NCBI GenBank assembly: GCA_018813405.1
Contig: JAHJBW010000077.1
Location: 1 to 7,320 of the forward strand
DNA: 7,320 nucleotides
Direction: 5' to 3'
DNA from: Candidatus Margulisiibacteriota bacterium
Lineage (GTDB): Bacteria; Margulisbacteria; WOR-1; XYC2-FULL-46-14; JAHJBW01
Part shown: positions 1 to 5,269 of the stretch, one piece after another
How the letters are laid out: every line of letters starts with the position of its first letter
How positions within the stretch are numbered: position 1 is the first letter of the stretch
Program-made: the position numbers and the translations under genes
The notes under the pieces: generated by a model
Database searches by the model: none
What the model was told of the DNA's origin: nothing
The model's input: the letters and a program-made list of their open reading frames with translations, nothing else

Positions 1-221
1 TGCCCGCCATTTCGCTTAATGGCCCTGGTAACACAAGTTTTAAGATGGTCTTCAAGGACCATCCGCCCCACACCCTGCAAAGCAGCCCTTACTGCCGCGA
101 CCTGGTTTAAAATGTCTACACAATAGCGGGGTTCATTAATCATTTTCTTAATGCCCTCTACCTGACCACGAATGCGGTTTAACCGGGCAGATATTTGCTT
201 CTGATGTCTTTCGCGTAGCAT
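1..221 (-). CDS. csoR: CsoR/DUF156-family copper-sensing transcriptional repressor (3' end off window)
   Basis: Seventy-three codons are visible before the gene leaves the window; the family is usually about 85-120 residues, so the C-terminus is missing. It opens with MLRERHQKQISARLNRIRGQ, the family's first helix, which carries the LxRIxGQ signature. The metal ligands of Cu(I)-type CsoR are all present with the spacing of the Mycobacterium tuberculosis protein (C36, H61, C65): here C34, H59 and C63, preceded by Y33 at the second-shell tyrosine position. The retained His argues against the persulfide sensor CstR. Family members bind a GC-rich operator as tetramers and let go when Cu(I) binds. 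The ATG is fixed by an in-frame TAG two codons upstream. An AGGGGAG sequence lies only one base before the ATG, which is too close for an ideal ribosome binding site. Targets such as a copper ATPase or chaperone would lie off the window. Family is near certain; copper specificity is inferred from the ligands. Confidence 0.93.
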   Translation of the reverse strand, partial: MLRERHQKQISARLNRIRGQVEGIKKMINEPRYCVDILNQVAAVRAALQGVGRMVLEDHLKTCVTRAIKRNGG

Positions 222-236
222 ACTCCCCTAGGGTAT
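220..236. promoter_or_regulatory. Putative CsoR operator overlapping the csoR start codon
   Basis: The sequence ATACTCCCCTAGGGTAT has a perfect 8-bp core palindrome CCCTAGGG (226-233) flanked by ATAC on the left and TAT on the right. This is the TAC-C-run / G-run-GTA layout known for CsoR operators. It covers the csoR start codon (219-221) and touches a possible -10 hexamer, so binding could block initiation and give autorepression. The two half-sites are not perfectly symmetrical outside the core. Assignment rests on motif resemblance plus position. Confidence 0.6.
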
Positions 237-259
237 CATATTAACAAGCAAATTGTCAA
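235..259 (-). promoter_or_regulatory. Possible csoR promoter
   Basis: On the minus strand a consensus -35 TTGACA (259-254) is followed by TATGAT (240-235), a five-of-six match to the -10 consensus. The spacer is only 13 bases, well short of the usual 16-18. A 16-base spacer would use GATACC (237-232), a poor -10 that lies within the operator. Either reading gives a very short or nearly absent leader. The TTGACA is good evidence of a promoter, but the -10 is unresolved. Confidence 0.4.
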
Positions 260-282
260 GTTCTTCGATTTTCTGATATAAT
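253..282 (+). promoter_or_regulatory. Sigma-70-type promoter of the thi operon
   Basis: TTGTCA (253-258), five of six consensus bases, is followed after 18 bases by a perfect TATAAT (277-282). Transcription should start near 288-290, at the first bases of the TPP aptamer, so the mRNA has almost no leader ahead of the riboswitch. The -35 overlaps the oppositely oriented TTGACA of the presumed csoR promoter. Confidence 0.8.
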
Positions 283-289
283 TGATTCA

Positions 290-376
290 TTGGGGAGCCC
301 CTGCGAGGGGCTGAGAACCTCGAGCGGATCGGGGGACCCTTTACAACCTGATCAGGGTAATTCCTGCGGAGGGAAA
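290..376 (+). promoter_or_regulatory. TPP riboswitch (THI box)
   Basis: The conserved THI-box elements appear in order: GGGGAGCCC (292-300), the GGGGCTGAGA block (307-316), the ACCCTTTACAACCTGATCAGGG segment (337-357), and GCGGAGGGAA at the 3' end (366-375). Helices can be drawn. P3 is GCCCCT/AGGGGC (297-302 with 306-311). An optional P3a is CCTCGA/TCGGGG (318-323 with 329-334). P5 is CAGG/CCTG (353-356 with 363-366). P4 includes CCT/AGG (347-349 with 370-372). P2 pairs the 5' G-run with CCC at 337-339. The CUGAGA loop and the P4/P5 side are the known pyrimidine and diphosphate binding regions. It lies directly ahead of a thiazole operon, matching its expected function of repression by thiamin pyrophosphate. 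No terminator hairpin with a U-run follows, so control is most likely on translation. Confidence 0.96.
368..373 (+). promoter_or_regulatory. Ribosome binding site of thiF, embedded in the riboswitch
   Basis: GGAGGG lies four bases before the GTG start codon of thiF and within the conserved 3' strand of the THI box. Its AGG (370-372) is the 3' half of aptamer helix P4, pairing with CCT at 347-349. The ligand-stabilised aptamer would therefore occlude the ribosome site with no separate expression platform. The overlap is visible in sequence; occlusion is inferred. Confidence 0.8.
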
Positions 377-377
377 A

Positions 378-1004
378 GTGATAACAACTACTATCGAAGA
401 TATCTTCTCAAGAAATGTCCCCGGCATAAGGGAATTATTAAAGGACAAGCATATCGGCATAGCCGGCTGCGGCGGGCTCGGCTCTAACCTGGCAGTCAAC
501 CTGGTCCGCATGGGCGCGGAAAACCTTACGCTGGTAGACCTTGATAAAATAGAAGCCAGCAACCTTAATCGTCAGCACTATTTTGCCGACCAGATCGGCA
601 TGGAAAAGACACAGGCATTAAGAACAAACCTTCTCCGCATCAATCCCGAAGTAAAATTGACCTGTCATCAACTAAGGCTTGATGAAAGCAACATCGCAAA
701 GATATTCGACGACCGCGAAGTGGTCGCAGAATGCTTCGATGGCGCTGAGAACAAGGCGCTTTTGACCGGGATGTTGGCCGCGTCGGCAAAATTAGTTGTG
801 GCCGTCTCCGGCCTGGCCGGGACCGCTTCCGCCGAAAAACTAAAGATAAAAAGGCCGATCAGGAACCTGGTCGTGATTGGCGATGGGGATTCGCCGGACT
901 GCAGGGAAGGCCTGCTCTCTCCACGGGTATCGGTGGCCGCGGCCCATCAGGCCTGGGCCATACTTGATCATTTCCTGAAGGAGGGTAGATCATGCAACTT
1001 GTAG
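378..1004 (+). CDS. thiF: ThiS adenylyltransferase ThiF (short, zinc-free type)
   Basis: A 208-residue E1-like enzyme that adenylates the C-terminal glycine of ThiS with ATP so that sulfur can be loaded as a thiocarboxylate. The nucleotide-binding loop GCGGLGSN is at residues 30-37. VDLD (53-56) supplies the acidic residue at the end of beta-2. SNLNRQ (61-66) supplies the conserved Arg/Gln, K77 follows in EKTQA, and D121 with N125-K126 complete the active site. C174 in the DCREGLLSPRV stretch is a candidate thiol. There are no paired CxxC motifs, so the zinc site of E. coli ThiF/MoeB is absent. The length and lack of zinc site match the shorter ThiF type seen in anaerobes such as Clostridia. 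The start is a GTG four bases after the riboswitch-embedded SD. The 3' end overlaps thiS by 13 bases. The alternatives MoeB and HesA are disfavoured by the riboswitch and the thiS neighbour. Confidence 0.93.
   Translation: MITTTIEDIFSRNVPGIRELLKDKHIGIAGCGGLGSNLAVNLVRMGAENLTLVDLDKIEASNLNRQHYFADQIGMEKTQALRTNLLRINPEVKLTCHQLRLDESNIAKIFDDREVVAECFDGAENKALLTGMLAASAKLVVAVSGLAGTASAEKLKIKRPIRNLVVIGDGDSPDCREGLLSPRVSVAAAHQAWAILDHFLKEGRSCNL
978..985 (+). promoter_or_regulatory. Ribosome binding site of thiS
   Basis: AAGGAGGG lies six bases before the thiS ATG, inside the end of thiF. It is a near-consensus site and decides the thiS start. It should give high translation of the small carrier protein, independent of simple coupling to thiF. 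Confidence 0.85.
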
Positions 1005-1183
1005 TGAACGGAGAATCAAAGGATTACAACATAAATGACCTTCAGAGCCTGCTTGATCATCTTGATATTAAAGCTGAAACCGTCGTTGTCGAAAAGAACG
1101 GGCAGATCATCGCCAGAAAGACCAATTGCCAGCTGGCCGATGGTGATAAACTGGAGATAGTAAGATTCGTTGGTGGAGGATAA
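992..1183 (+). CDS. thiS: Sulfur carrier protein ThiS
   Basis: A 63-residue ubiquitin-fold sulfur carrier. The N-terminal strand MQLVVNGE, the central VVVEKNGQII strand, the DGDKLEIVRFVGGG ending and the diglycine C-terminus are all diagnostic. The terminal glycine is adenylated by ThiF, converted to a thiocarboxylate, and donates sulfur to the thiazole ring on ThiG. The size is usual for the family (about 65). It overlaps the end of thiF by 13 bases and has its own strong ribosome site. The stop codon is part of TAATG, so a further ATG begins on its last base. Confidence 0.96.
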   Translation: MQLVVNGESKDYNINDLQSLLDHLDIKAETVVVEKNGQIIARKTNCQLADGDKLEIVRFVGGG

Positions 1184-1266
1184 TGACCTTGGAAACCACG
1201 ACGCCTGCCCCGAGTTTGGCCGAGGGGATATTGTCGCAGGTTTCCAGAAAAACGAACTATGAATGA
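1183..1266 (+). CDS. Possible 27-codon ORF coupling thiS to thiG
   Basis: I do not recognise this peptide, and it may not be a gene. An ATG starts on the last base of the thiS stop codon (TAATG), with GGTGGAGGA (1172-1180) just upstream as a ribosome site. The frame stays open for 27 codons, beginning MTLETTTPAP and ending RKTNYE. It closes with TGA at 1264-1266, six bases past the first base of the thiG ATG (1259). Ribosomes ending here could re-initiate at thiG, which has no SD of its own. Against it: the ORF is short enough to arise by chance, the peptide matches no family I know, and the same DNA contains a stem-loop that explains the sequence equally well. Confidence 0.3.
   Translation: MTLETTTPAPSLAEGILSQVSRKTNYE
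1190..1246 (+). promoter_or_regulatory. Imperfect stem-loop in the thiS-thiG spacer
   Basis: A perfect 8-bp inverted repeat, TGGAAACC (1190-1197) and GGTTTCCA (1239-1246), encloses a second helix CGAC/GTCG (1199-1202 with 1233-1236). A third, CCCC/GGGG (1208-1211 with 1224-1227), sits inside that, separated by small internal loops. CCTG (1204-1207) could instead pair with CAGG (1237-1240), which excludes the top of the outer stem, so two alternative folds exist. No U-run follows closely, so this is not an intrinsic terminator. Possible roles are setting ThiG output, protecting or processing the mRNA, or coupling translation. The pairing is seen; any function is inferred. Confidence 0.45.
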
Positions 1267-2032
1267 TTTTTTTAAGATAGCAGATAGAGAATTTTCTTCT
1301 CGCTTATTCATTGGCACCGGCAAGTTTTCGTCGTCAAAGGCCATGCAGGAAGCCGTGATTGCGTCAGGCTCACAGGTAGTTACCGTTGCCCTGCGTAGAG
1401 TTGACCTGAAAGATCCCGACGATCATATCCTCGCGCACCTCAAACCCGATCCCAGGGTTTTGATATTACCAAATACCTCCGGCGCCCGCGATCATGCCGA
1501 GGCAGTAAGGCTGGCACGCCTCGCGGCGGCATCCGGCCTGCCTAAATGGATAAAACTTGAGGTTACTCCAGACCCAAGATTTCTGCTCCCCGACCCCATT
1601 GAAACGCTCAAGGCGGCGGAGATATTGATAAAAGAAGGGTTCAAGGTAATGCCCTACATAAACGCCGACCCCATTCTGGCCAAGCATTTGGAAGAGGCAG
1701 GCTGCGTCACGGTCATGCCGCTGGGCTCTCCCATCGGCTCTAACCGGGGGATAAGAACGCTCGAGAACATCAAGATCATCCTTGAGATGTCAGGCATACC
1801 CGTTGTCGTCGACGCCGGTCTGGGCAAGCCCTCGGATGCCGCCCAGGCCATGGAGCTGGGAGCTTCGGCCGTTCTTGTCAACACTGCCATTGCCACAGCA
1901 GGCAACCCGCCGGAGATGGCCAGGGCCTTCAAGCTGGCGGTCCAGGCCGGAAGAATAGCATTCCGCAATCAGATGCCGGAAGAATCCAATGAGGCAAATG
2001 CCTCCAGCCCATTAACCGGCTTACTTCAATGA
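1259..2032 (+). CDS. thiG: Thiazole synthase ThiG
   Basis: A 257-residue TIM-barrel enzyme that joins 1-deoxy-D-xylulose 5-phosphate, dehydroglycine and ThiS-borne sulfur into thiazole phosphate in the cytoplasm. The family N-terminus REFSSRLFIGTGKF (10-23) is followed by LPNTSGARD (70-78). The catalytic lysine that forms the Schiff base is K99 in WIKLEV. The phosphate-binding loops are the PLGSPIGSNRG block and VVDAGLGKPSDAAQAMELGA. The length is normal for the family. The ATG at 1259 is chosen because it sits ten residues before the conserved N-terminus and no ATG, GTG or TTG lies in frame between it and the upstream stop at 1184-1186. The 20 bases ahead of it (around CCAGAAAAACGAAC) contain no SD, which is odd for this operon. 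The stop overlaps thiH as ATGA. Confidence 0.97.
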   Translation: MNDFFKIADREFSSRLFIGTGKFSSSKAMQEAVIASGSQVVTVALRRVDLKDPDDHILAHLKPDPRVLILPNTSGARDHAEAVRLARLAAASGLPKWIKLEVTPDPRFLLPDPIETLKAAEILIKEGFKVMPYINADPILAKHLEEAGCVTVMPLGSPIGSNRGIRTLENIKIILEMSGIPVVVDAGLGKPSDAAQAMELGASAVLVNTAIATAGNPPEMARAFKLAVQAGRIAFRNQMPEESNEANASSPLTGLLQ

Positions 2033-3042
2033 AAGGGAAATTTACTTTAAAGGACCTGCCATATTTGCTGGCAGAGAAAAGCGATAATGAGCTGTACACT
2101 CTGGCAGAAAAGGCTCGCCGGGAAACCCTCCGATTTTTTGGCAGGACGATAAAGCTTTACGCCCCGCTTTATCTTTCAAGCTACTGCCGCAACAGCTGCG
2201 CATATTGCAACTTTAACGCAACTTTAGATACCCGGAGGAATCGTTTGAACATTAAAGAAGCGCTGCATGAAGCTAATGTCTTAAACAGACAGGGAATAAA
2301 ACACATCCTTCTTGTCTCCGGAGAGGATCCCGATCACATCAGCGTTGATTATTTACAAGGACTGATCGCAAAGCTAAAAGAAAAATTCGCTTCGGTCTCG
2401 ATAGAAGTCCAACCTTTAGAGACCGAGGAATACAAAACACTGGCAAGGGCCGGGCTTGACGGCCTGACAGTTTATCAAGAGACCTACAACAGGAAAGTTT
2501 ATGAACAGGTCCACCGCCACGGCCAAAAAAAGGATTATGATTGGCGGTTTTACACCCCCGACAGGGGCGGTCAAGCTGGATTGAGAGAGATAAGCATCGG
2601 CTTTCTTCTGGGTTTGGCGGATTGGCGGCAAGAAGCCCTGGCCCTGGCAGAGCACGCGGATTTTCTTATCAAGAAATACTGGCGTTCACAGATCTCAATT
2701 TCATTCCCAAGGATCACCCGCATCTCTCACTCCTACTCTCCCCCCTACCCGGTCAAAGAGCGCGATCTCATTCAGTTGATAATAGCCTTAAGATTGACCT
2801 TCCCGCATGTCGACCTCACGCTTTCCACCAGGGAAAGGCCGGAATTAAGGGATAAGCTGATAGGGGTAGGCATAACCCGCATGAGCGCTGGATCATGCAC
2901 AGTGCCGGGCGGGTATTCCGAAACATTGAAGGCCTCGGAAGGCCAGTTCGATATTGAGGATACAAGATCGATCGAGAAGGTCTCCGCGTCAATTGACAAA
3001 GCTGGCTACGAACCGGTTTTCAAGGATTGGGAGGCTATCTGA
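2029..3042 (+). CDS. thiH: 2-Iminoacetate (dehydroglycine) synthase ThiH, radical SAM
   Basis: A 337-residue radical SAM tyrosine lyase that cleaves L-tyrosine to dehydroglycine and p-cresol, supplying ThiG. The [4Fe-4S] motif CRNSCAYC has C53, C57 and C60. LLVSGEDP gives the SAM-contacting GE after beta-2. EVQPLETEEY, GLDGLTVYQETY and YTPDRGGQAG follow as in E. coli ThiH, and the barrel ends with STRERPELRD, SAGSCTVPGGYSE and FKDWEAI. By my recall of the E. coli protein (377 residues), about 35-40 N-terminal residues and a short tail are missing, but the core is complete. There is no second cluster domain, which excludes the hydrogenase maturase HydG. The start overlaps the thiG stop by four bases with no SD, so translation should be coupled. 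ThiH rather than ThiO implies anaerobic thiazole synthesis. The 3' end overlaps arcC, on the other strand, by eight bases. Confidence 0.96.
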   Translation: MKGKFTLKDLPYLLAEKSDNELYTLAEKARRETLRFFGRTIKLYAPLYLSSYCRNSCAYCNFNATLDTRRNRLNIKEALHEANVLNRQGIKHILLVSGEDPDHISVDYLQGLIAKLKEKFASVSIEVQPLETEEYKTLARAGLDGLTVYQETYNRKVYEQVHRHGQKKDYDWRFYTPDRGGQAGLREISIGFLLGLADWRQEALALAEHADFLIKKYWRSQISISFPRITRISHSYSPPYPVKERDLIQLIIALRLTFPHVDLTLSTRERPELRDKLIGVGITRMSAGSCTVPGGYSETLKASEGQFDIEDTRSIEKVSASIDKAGYEPVFKDWEAI

Positions 3043-3955
3043 CGATCTGCGTTCCAGCTTTTCCGTCAAGCGCCAGCTTAGCTTTTTCAAGTGATGTAAT
3101 GATCGCCCTCTTTCCCCCGCCTTCCACATATCGAACGCAGGATTCCACCTTCGGCTTCATATTGCCCCTGGGAAACTGTCCATCTGAGATCAATTTCTTC
3201 GCTTCGGCAGCAGTGAGTTTGTCCAGGGTCTTTTGGTCCGGTCTGCCAAAGTTGAGGAAAACTTTTTCCACATCGGTAAGTATCATCAATGTATCCGCGC
3301 CGATCACCTTTGCCAGTACTGCGGCGGTGTGGTCCTTGTCTATGACGGCTTCCACACCCTGCAGCATGCCACCGTCGATCTTGATGACTGGAATGCCGCC
3401 TCCCCCGCAGGCCACCACGACAGCACCTTTCTTGATAAGCTCCAATATCGCCGCGCCTTCAACTATGTCCACCGGTTCAGGGGACGGCACCACGCGGCGA
3501 AAACCTTTTCCGGCTTCCTCGACCATGCTCCATTGCGGCTGTTTTTGGTCATAGAACGGCCCGATGGGTTTGGAGGGATCCTTAAAGGCCGGATCGTTCT
3601 TGTCAACCAGTGTCTGGGTGAGAATAGTTACCACAGGCTTGCTCATTCCAGCCATTTTCAAACGATTGTCCAGTGAGCGTTGGATCATATAGCCGATCAG
3701 CCCCTGGCTTTCCGCCCCGCAGATATCAAGGGGCATGGCAGGGAATTTATCTTTGCACATTTCGTCCTTTAAGAGAATATCCCCCACCTGCGGACCGTTT
3801 CCGTGAGTTATCGCGATGGAACAGCCCTCAAGGATGATCTCAATAAGATGTTTACAGGTTTCATCAACATGGGCAAGCTGTTCGTCGGCAGTGCCTTTTT
3901 CCTTGCTCCTTAAAAGAGCGTTGCCGCCCAAAGCGATCAAGACTTTTTTTGCCAT
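3035..3955 (-). CDS. arcC: Carbamate kinase
   Basis: A 306-residue amino acid kinase-fold enzyme that transfers phosphate from carbamoyl phosphate to ADP, giving ATP, CO2 and ammonia: the energy-yielding last step of the ADI pathway. Visible motifs in order are ALGGNALL (8-15), HGNGPQVG (51-58), MPLDICGAESQGLIGYM (74-90), KPIGPFY (129-135), RRVVPSPEPVDIVE (153-166), CGGGGIPV (183-190), GVEAVIDKD (200-208) with catalytic K207, LTDVEKV (226-232) and NMKPKVE (265-271). The length matches the roughly 310-residue family. The ATG at 3955 is preferred over an in-frame TTG five codons upstream because MAKKVLIALGG is the family N-terminus. It lies one base after the arcA stop, with a modest AAAGGG as ribosome site. 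It is the last gene of the operon. Confidence 0.96.
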   Translation of the reverse strand: MAKKVLIALGGNALLRSKEKGTADEQLAHVDETCKHLIEIILEGCSIAITHGNGPQVGDILLKDEMCKDKFPAMPLDICGAESQGLIGYMIQRSLDNRLKMAGMSKPVVTILTQTLVDKNDPAFKDPSKPIGPFYDQKQPQWSMVEEAGKGFRRVVPSPEPVDIVEGAAILELIKKGAVVVACGGGGIPVIKIDGGMLQGVEAVIDKDHTAAVLAKVIGADTLMILTDVEKVFLNFGRPDQKTLDKLTAAEAKKLISDGQFPRGNMKPKVESCVRYVEGGGKRAIITSLEKAKLALDGKAGTQIVR

Positions 3956-3956
3956 C

Positions 3957-5258
3957 CTATACCCTTTCAAGCGCGCAGGTCATGCAGTGCGCGCCGCCAT
4001 AGCCGCCGGTAAGGTTTTCAAGCACCAGCGGATAGGCGTCTATACCGTGTTGATATATTTCCTTCTTGTGCGGAAAGAATTGTCCTTCGTCCATCAGGTG
4101 GTGGTGGTCCTTTTTCGCCTGTTCGTAAAGCTTGCCGTACCTTTCATGGTCATCTTTGGCGGCCTGGGCAAGGTTTTTAAGCACATCCCTGGTGACCTTT
4201 TCCACCTCAATGGCCAGGATGCGTCCGTCCCTGATGCACAAGAAGTTTGAAGCATAAGACATTTGCTCAAGAGTGGTAATGTTGATGACGTCAAAGCCCT
4301 TTTTGGTAATATACTCTAAAAGATTTGTCTCTTCTTTTTGCTTAACGAACTTGCCGGCTTTCTTTTTGTATATTTCTACTTTGGCCTCTTTAATTAGCAT
4401 CTCGCAGGCTACCACCACTTTGCTGGAAGCAACATTGAAATAGGTGTCGAGATGCATATTGATCATGGGGTCCGGCTTATCAGAGGGAATTAGCGGGTGC
4501 CTGGCCTGATGGACGACGCCAACTTCTTTATAACCCATTCCCGCGTCCAAAAGCTGGTTGATGGCATTGCGGTTGGTCCTGTCCCCTATTCCCACCAGGG
4601 CAAAGTCCCCCATGGGTATGAATTCACCGCCTTCTATGGTGCCCGGGGCCTGGGTCTCGTGCAGAATGGGCAGGCCCATTATCTCTTCCCACAGGAATTT
4701 AGTGACAGAAGGCTCCCTTCTTCTGGAAGGCTTGGCCATGCGGCACATCACAATCCCTTTGTCGGTGACAAACTGCTGGTCGCGCATGAAGTAGATGTTT
4801 GAGAGCGGCTGTCTTTCCATAATGCCCAGGCTAATGTTCCTGGTACCTTTGTCCGCCTCAAGTTCGATCAAGGGATGCAACAGTAGAAGAGTGAAGAAAT
4901 GTTCTTCATCCAGGGAGTCAACGTTCCGGTAAAATTCTTGCCTCGCGATCTTTACGTCTTTTGCGTCGCCCTGATAGGATATGCTCTCATGTGCCAGTTC
5001 GACAAGCTTTTTCTTTATCCTGGGGTCCCTGGCTGCCGCTTCCACGATCTGGTCTTCCAGCTTGAGCACTTCGATCTTGAATTCATGTTTAAGCACATGC
5101 TCAAGCAATTCATGCTCTCTTCTGGCTTCCTTTCGGGAAAAAGCCCTTTCATATAGCGATCCAAAAGGTTCTATAAGTCCCAGGAACATCTCAATGCCCG
5201 GCCTGCGTATGACCACTCTCTTCAGGTGGTCCCATTCAGCACGAATCTTTCCTTGCAT
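3957..5258 (-). CDS. arcA: Arginine deiminase (divergent type)
   Basis: A 433-residue guanidino-group-modifying enzyme that hydrolyses L-arginine to citrulline and ammonia, the first step of the ADI pathway. The five catalytic residues of the family can be placed: D160 in YFMRDQQ, E209 in TIEGGE, H269 and D271 in MHLDTYF, and the nucleophile C425 in GGAHCMTCAL. These parallel D166, E224, H278, D280 and C406 of the Pseudomonas enzyme. Oddities are RDQQ after the catalytic Asp where classical enzymes have RDP or RDS, EGGE rather than EGGD, and about 28 extra residues between H269 and C425. The extra stretch is highly charged and includes KKDHHHLMDEG (382-392). ADI identity is supported by the flanking arcB and arcC. 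Agmatine deiminase or dimethylargininase is less likely given size and context. The start has a strong ribosome site, and the gene follows arcB by nine bases. Confidence 0.9.
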   Translation of the reverse strand: MQGKIRAEWDHLKRVVIRRPGIEMFLGLIEPFGSLYERAFSRKEARREHELLEHVLKHEFKIEVLKLEDQIVEAAARDPRIKKKLVELAHESISYQGDAKDVKIARQEFYRNVDSLDEEHFFTLLLLHPLIELEADKGTRNISLGIMERQPLSNIYFMRDQQFVTDKGIVMCRMAKPSRRREPSVTKFLWEEIMGLPILHETQAPGTIEGGEFIPMGDFALVGIGDRTNRNAINQLLDAGMGYKEVGVVHQARHPLIPSDKPDPMINMHLDTYFNVASSKVVVACEMLIKEAKVEIYKKKAGKFVKQKEETNLLEYITKKGFDVINITTLEQMSYASNFLCIRDGRILAIEVEKVTRDVLKNLAQAAKDDHERYGKLYEQAKKDHHHLMDEGQFFPHKKEIYQHGIDAYPLVLENLTGGYGGAHCMTCALERV

Positions 5259-5263
5259 GATAT

Positions 5264-5269
5264 CCTCCT
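5264..5269 (-). promoter_or_regulatory. Ribosome binding site of arcA
   Basis: A consensus AGGAGG on the minus strand lies five bases before the arcA ATG and overlaps the arcB stop codon TAG (5270-5268). It fixes the arcA start and ties arcA initiation to arcB termination. Confidence 0.88.

Noticed and set aside
290..487. 65-codon + strand frame starting in the riboswitch
   Set aside because: It reads through aptamer helices and then out of frame through thiF; the composition is not protein-like.
1190..1273. Stem-loop followed by seven Ts (1267-1273) as an intrinsic terminator ahead of thiG
   Set aside because: The T-run begins 20 bases after the stem and lies inside the thiG coding sequence.
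3011..3019. AACCGGTT palindrome near the end of thiH
   Set aside because: It has no loop or U-run and is within conserved thiH codons; most likely chance.
3068..3088. AAGC-GCCA-GCTT hairpin followed by a short T-run, a possible terminator for the thi operon
   Set aside because: The stem is only four base pairs, the T-run is separated from it by four bases, and the sequence codes for the conserved 3' part of arcC.
3027..3554. Long open frame on the + strand opposite carbamate kinase
   Set aside because: The minus-strand frame gives an unmistakable carbamate kinase; this one is Ser/Pro-rich antisense with no recognisable domain.
3956..3970. Upstream TTG start for carbamate kinase
   Set aside because: It would add five residues before the conserved MAKKVLIALGG and overlap arcA; the ATG at 3955 fits the family better.
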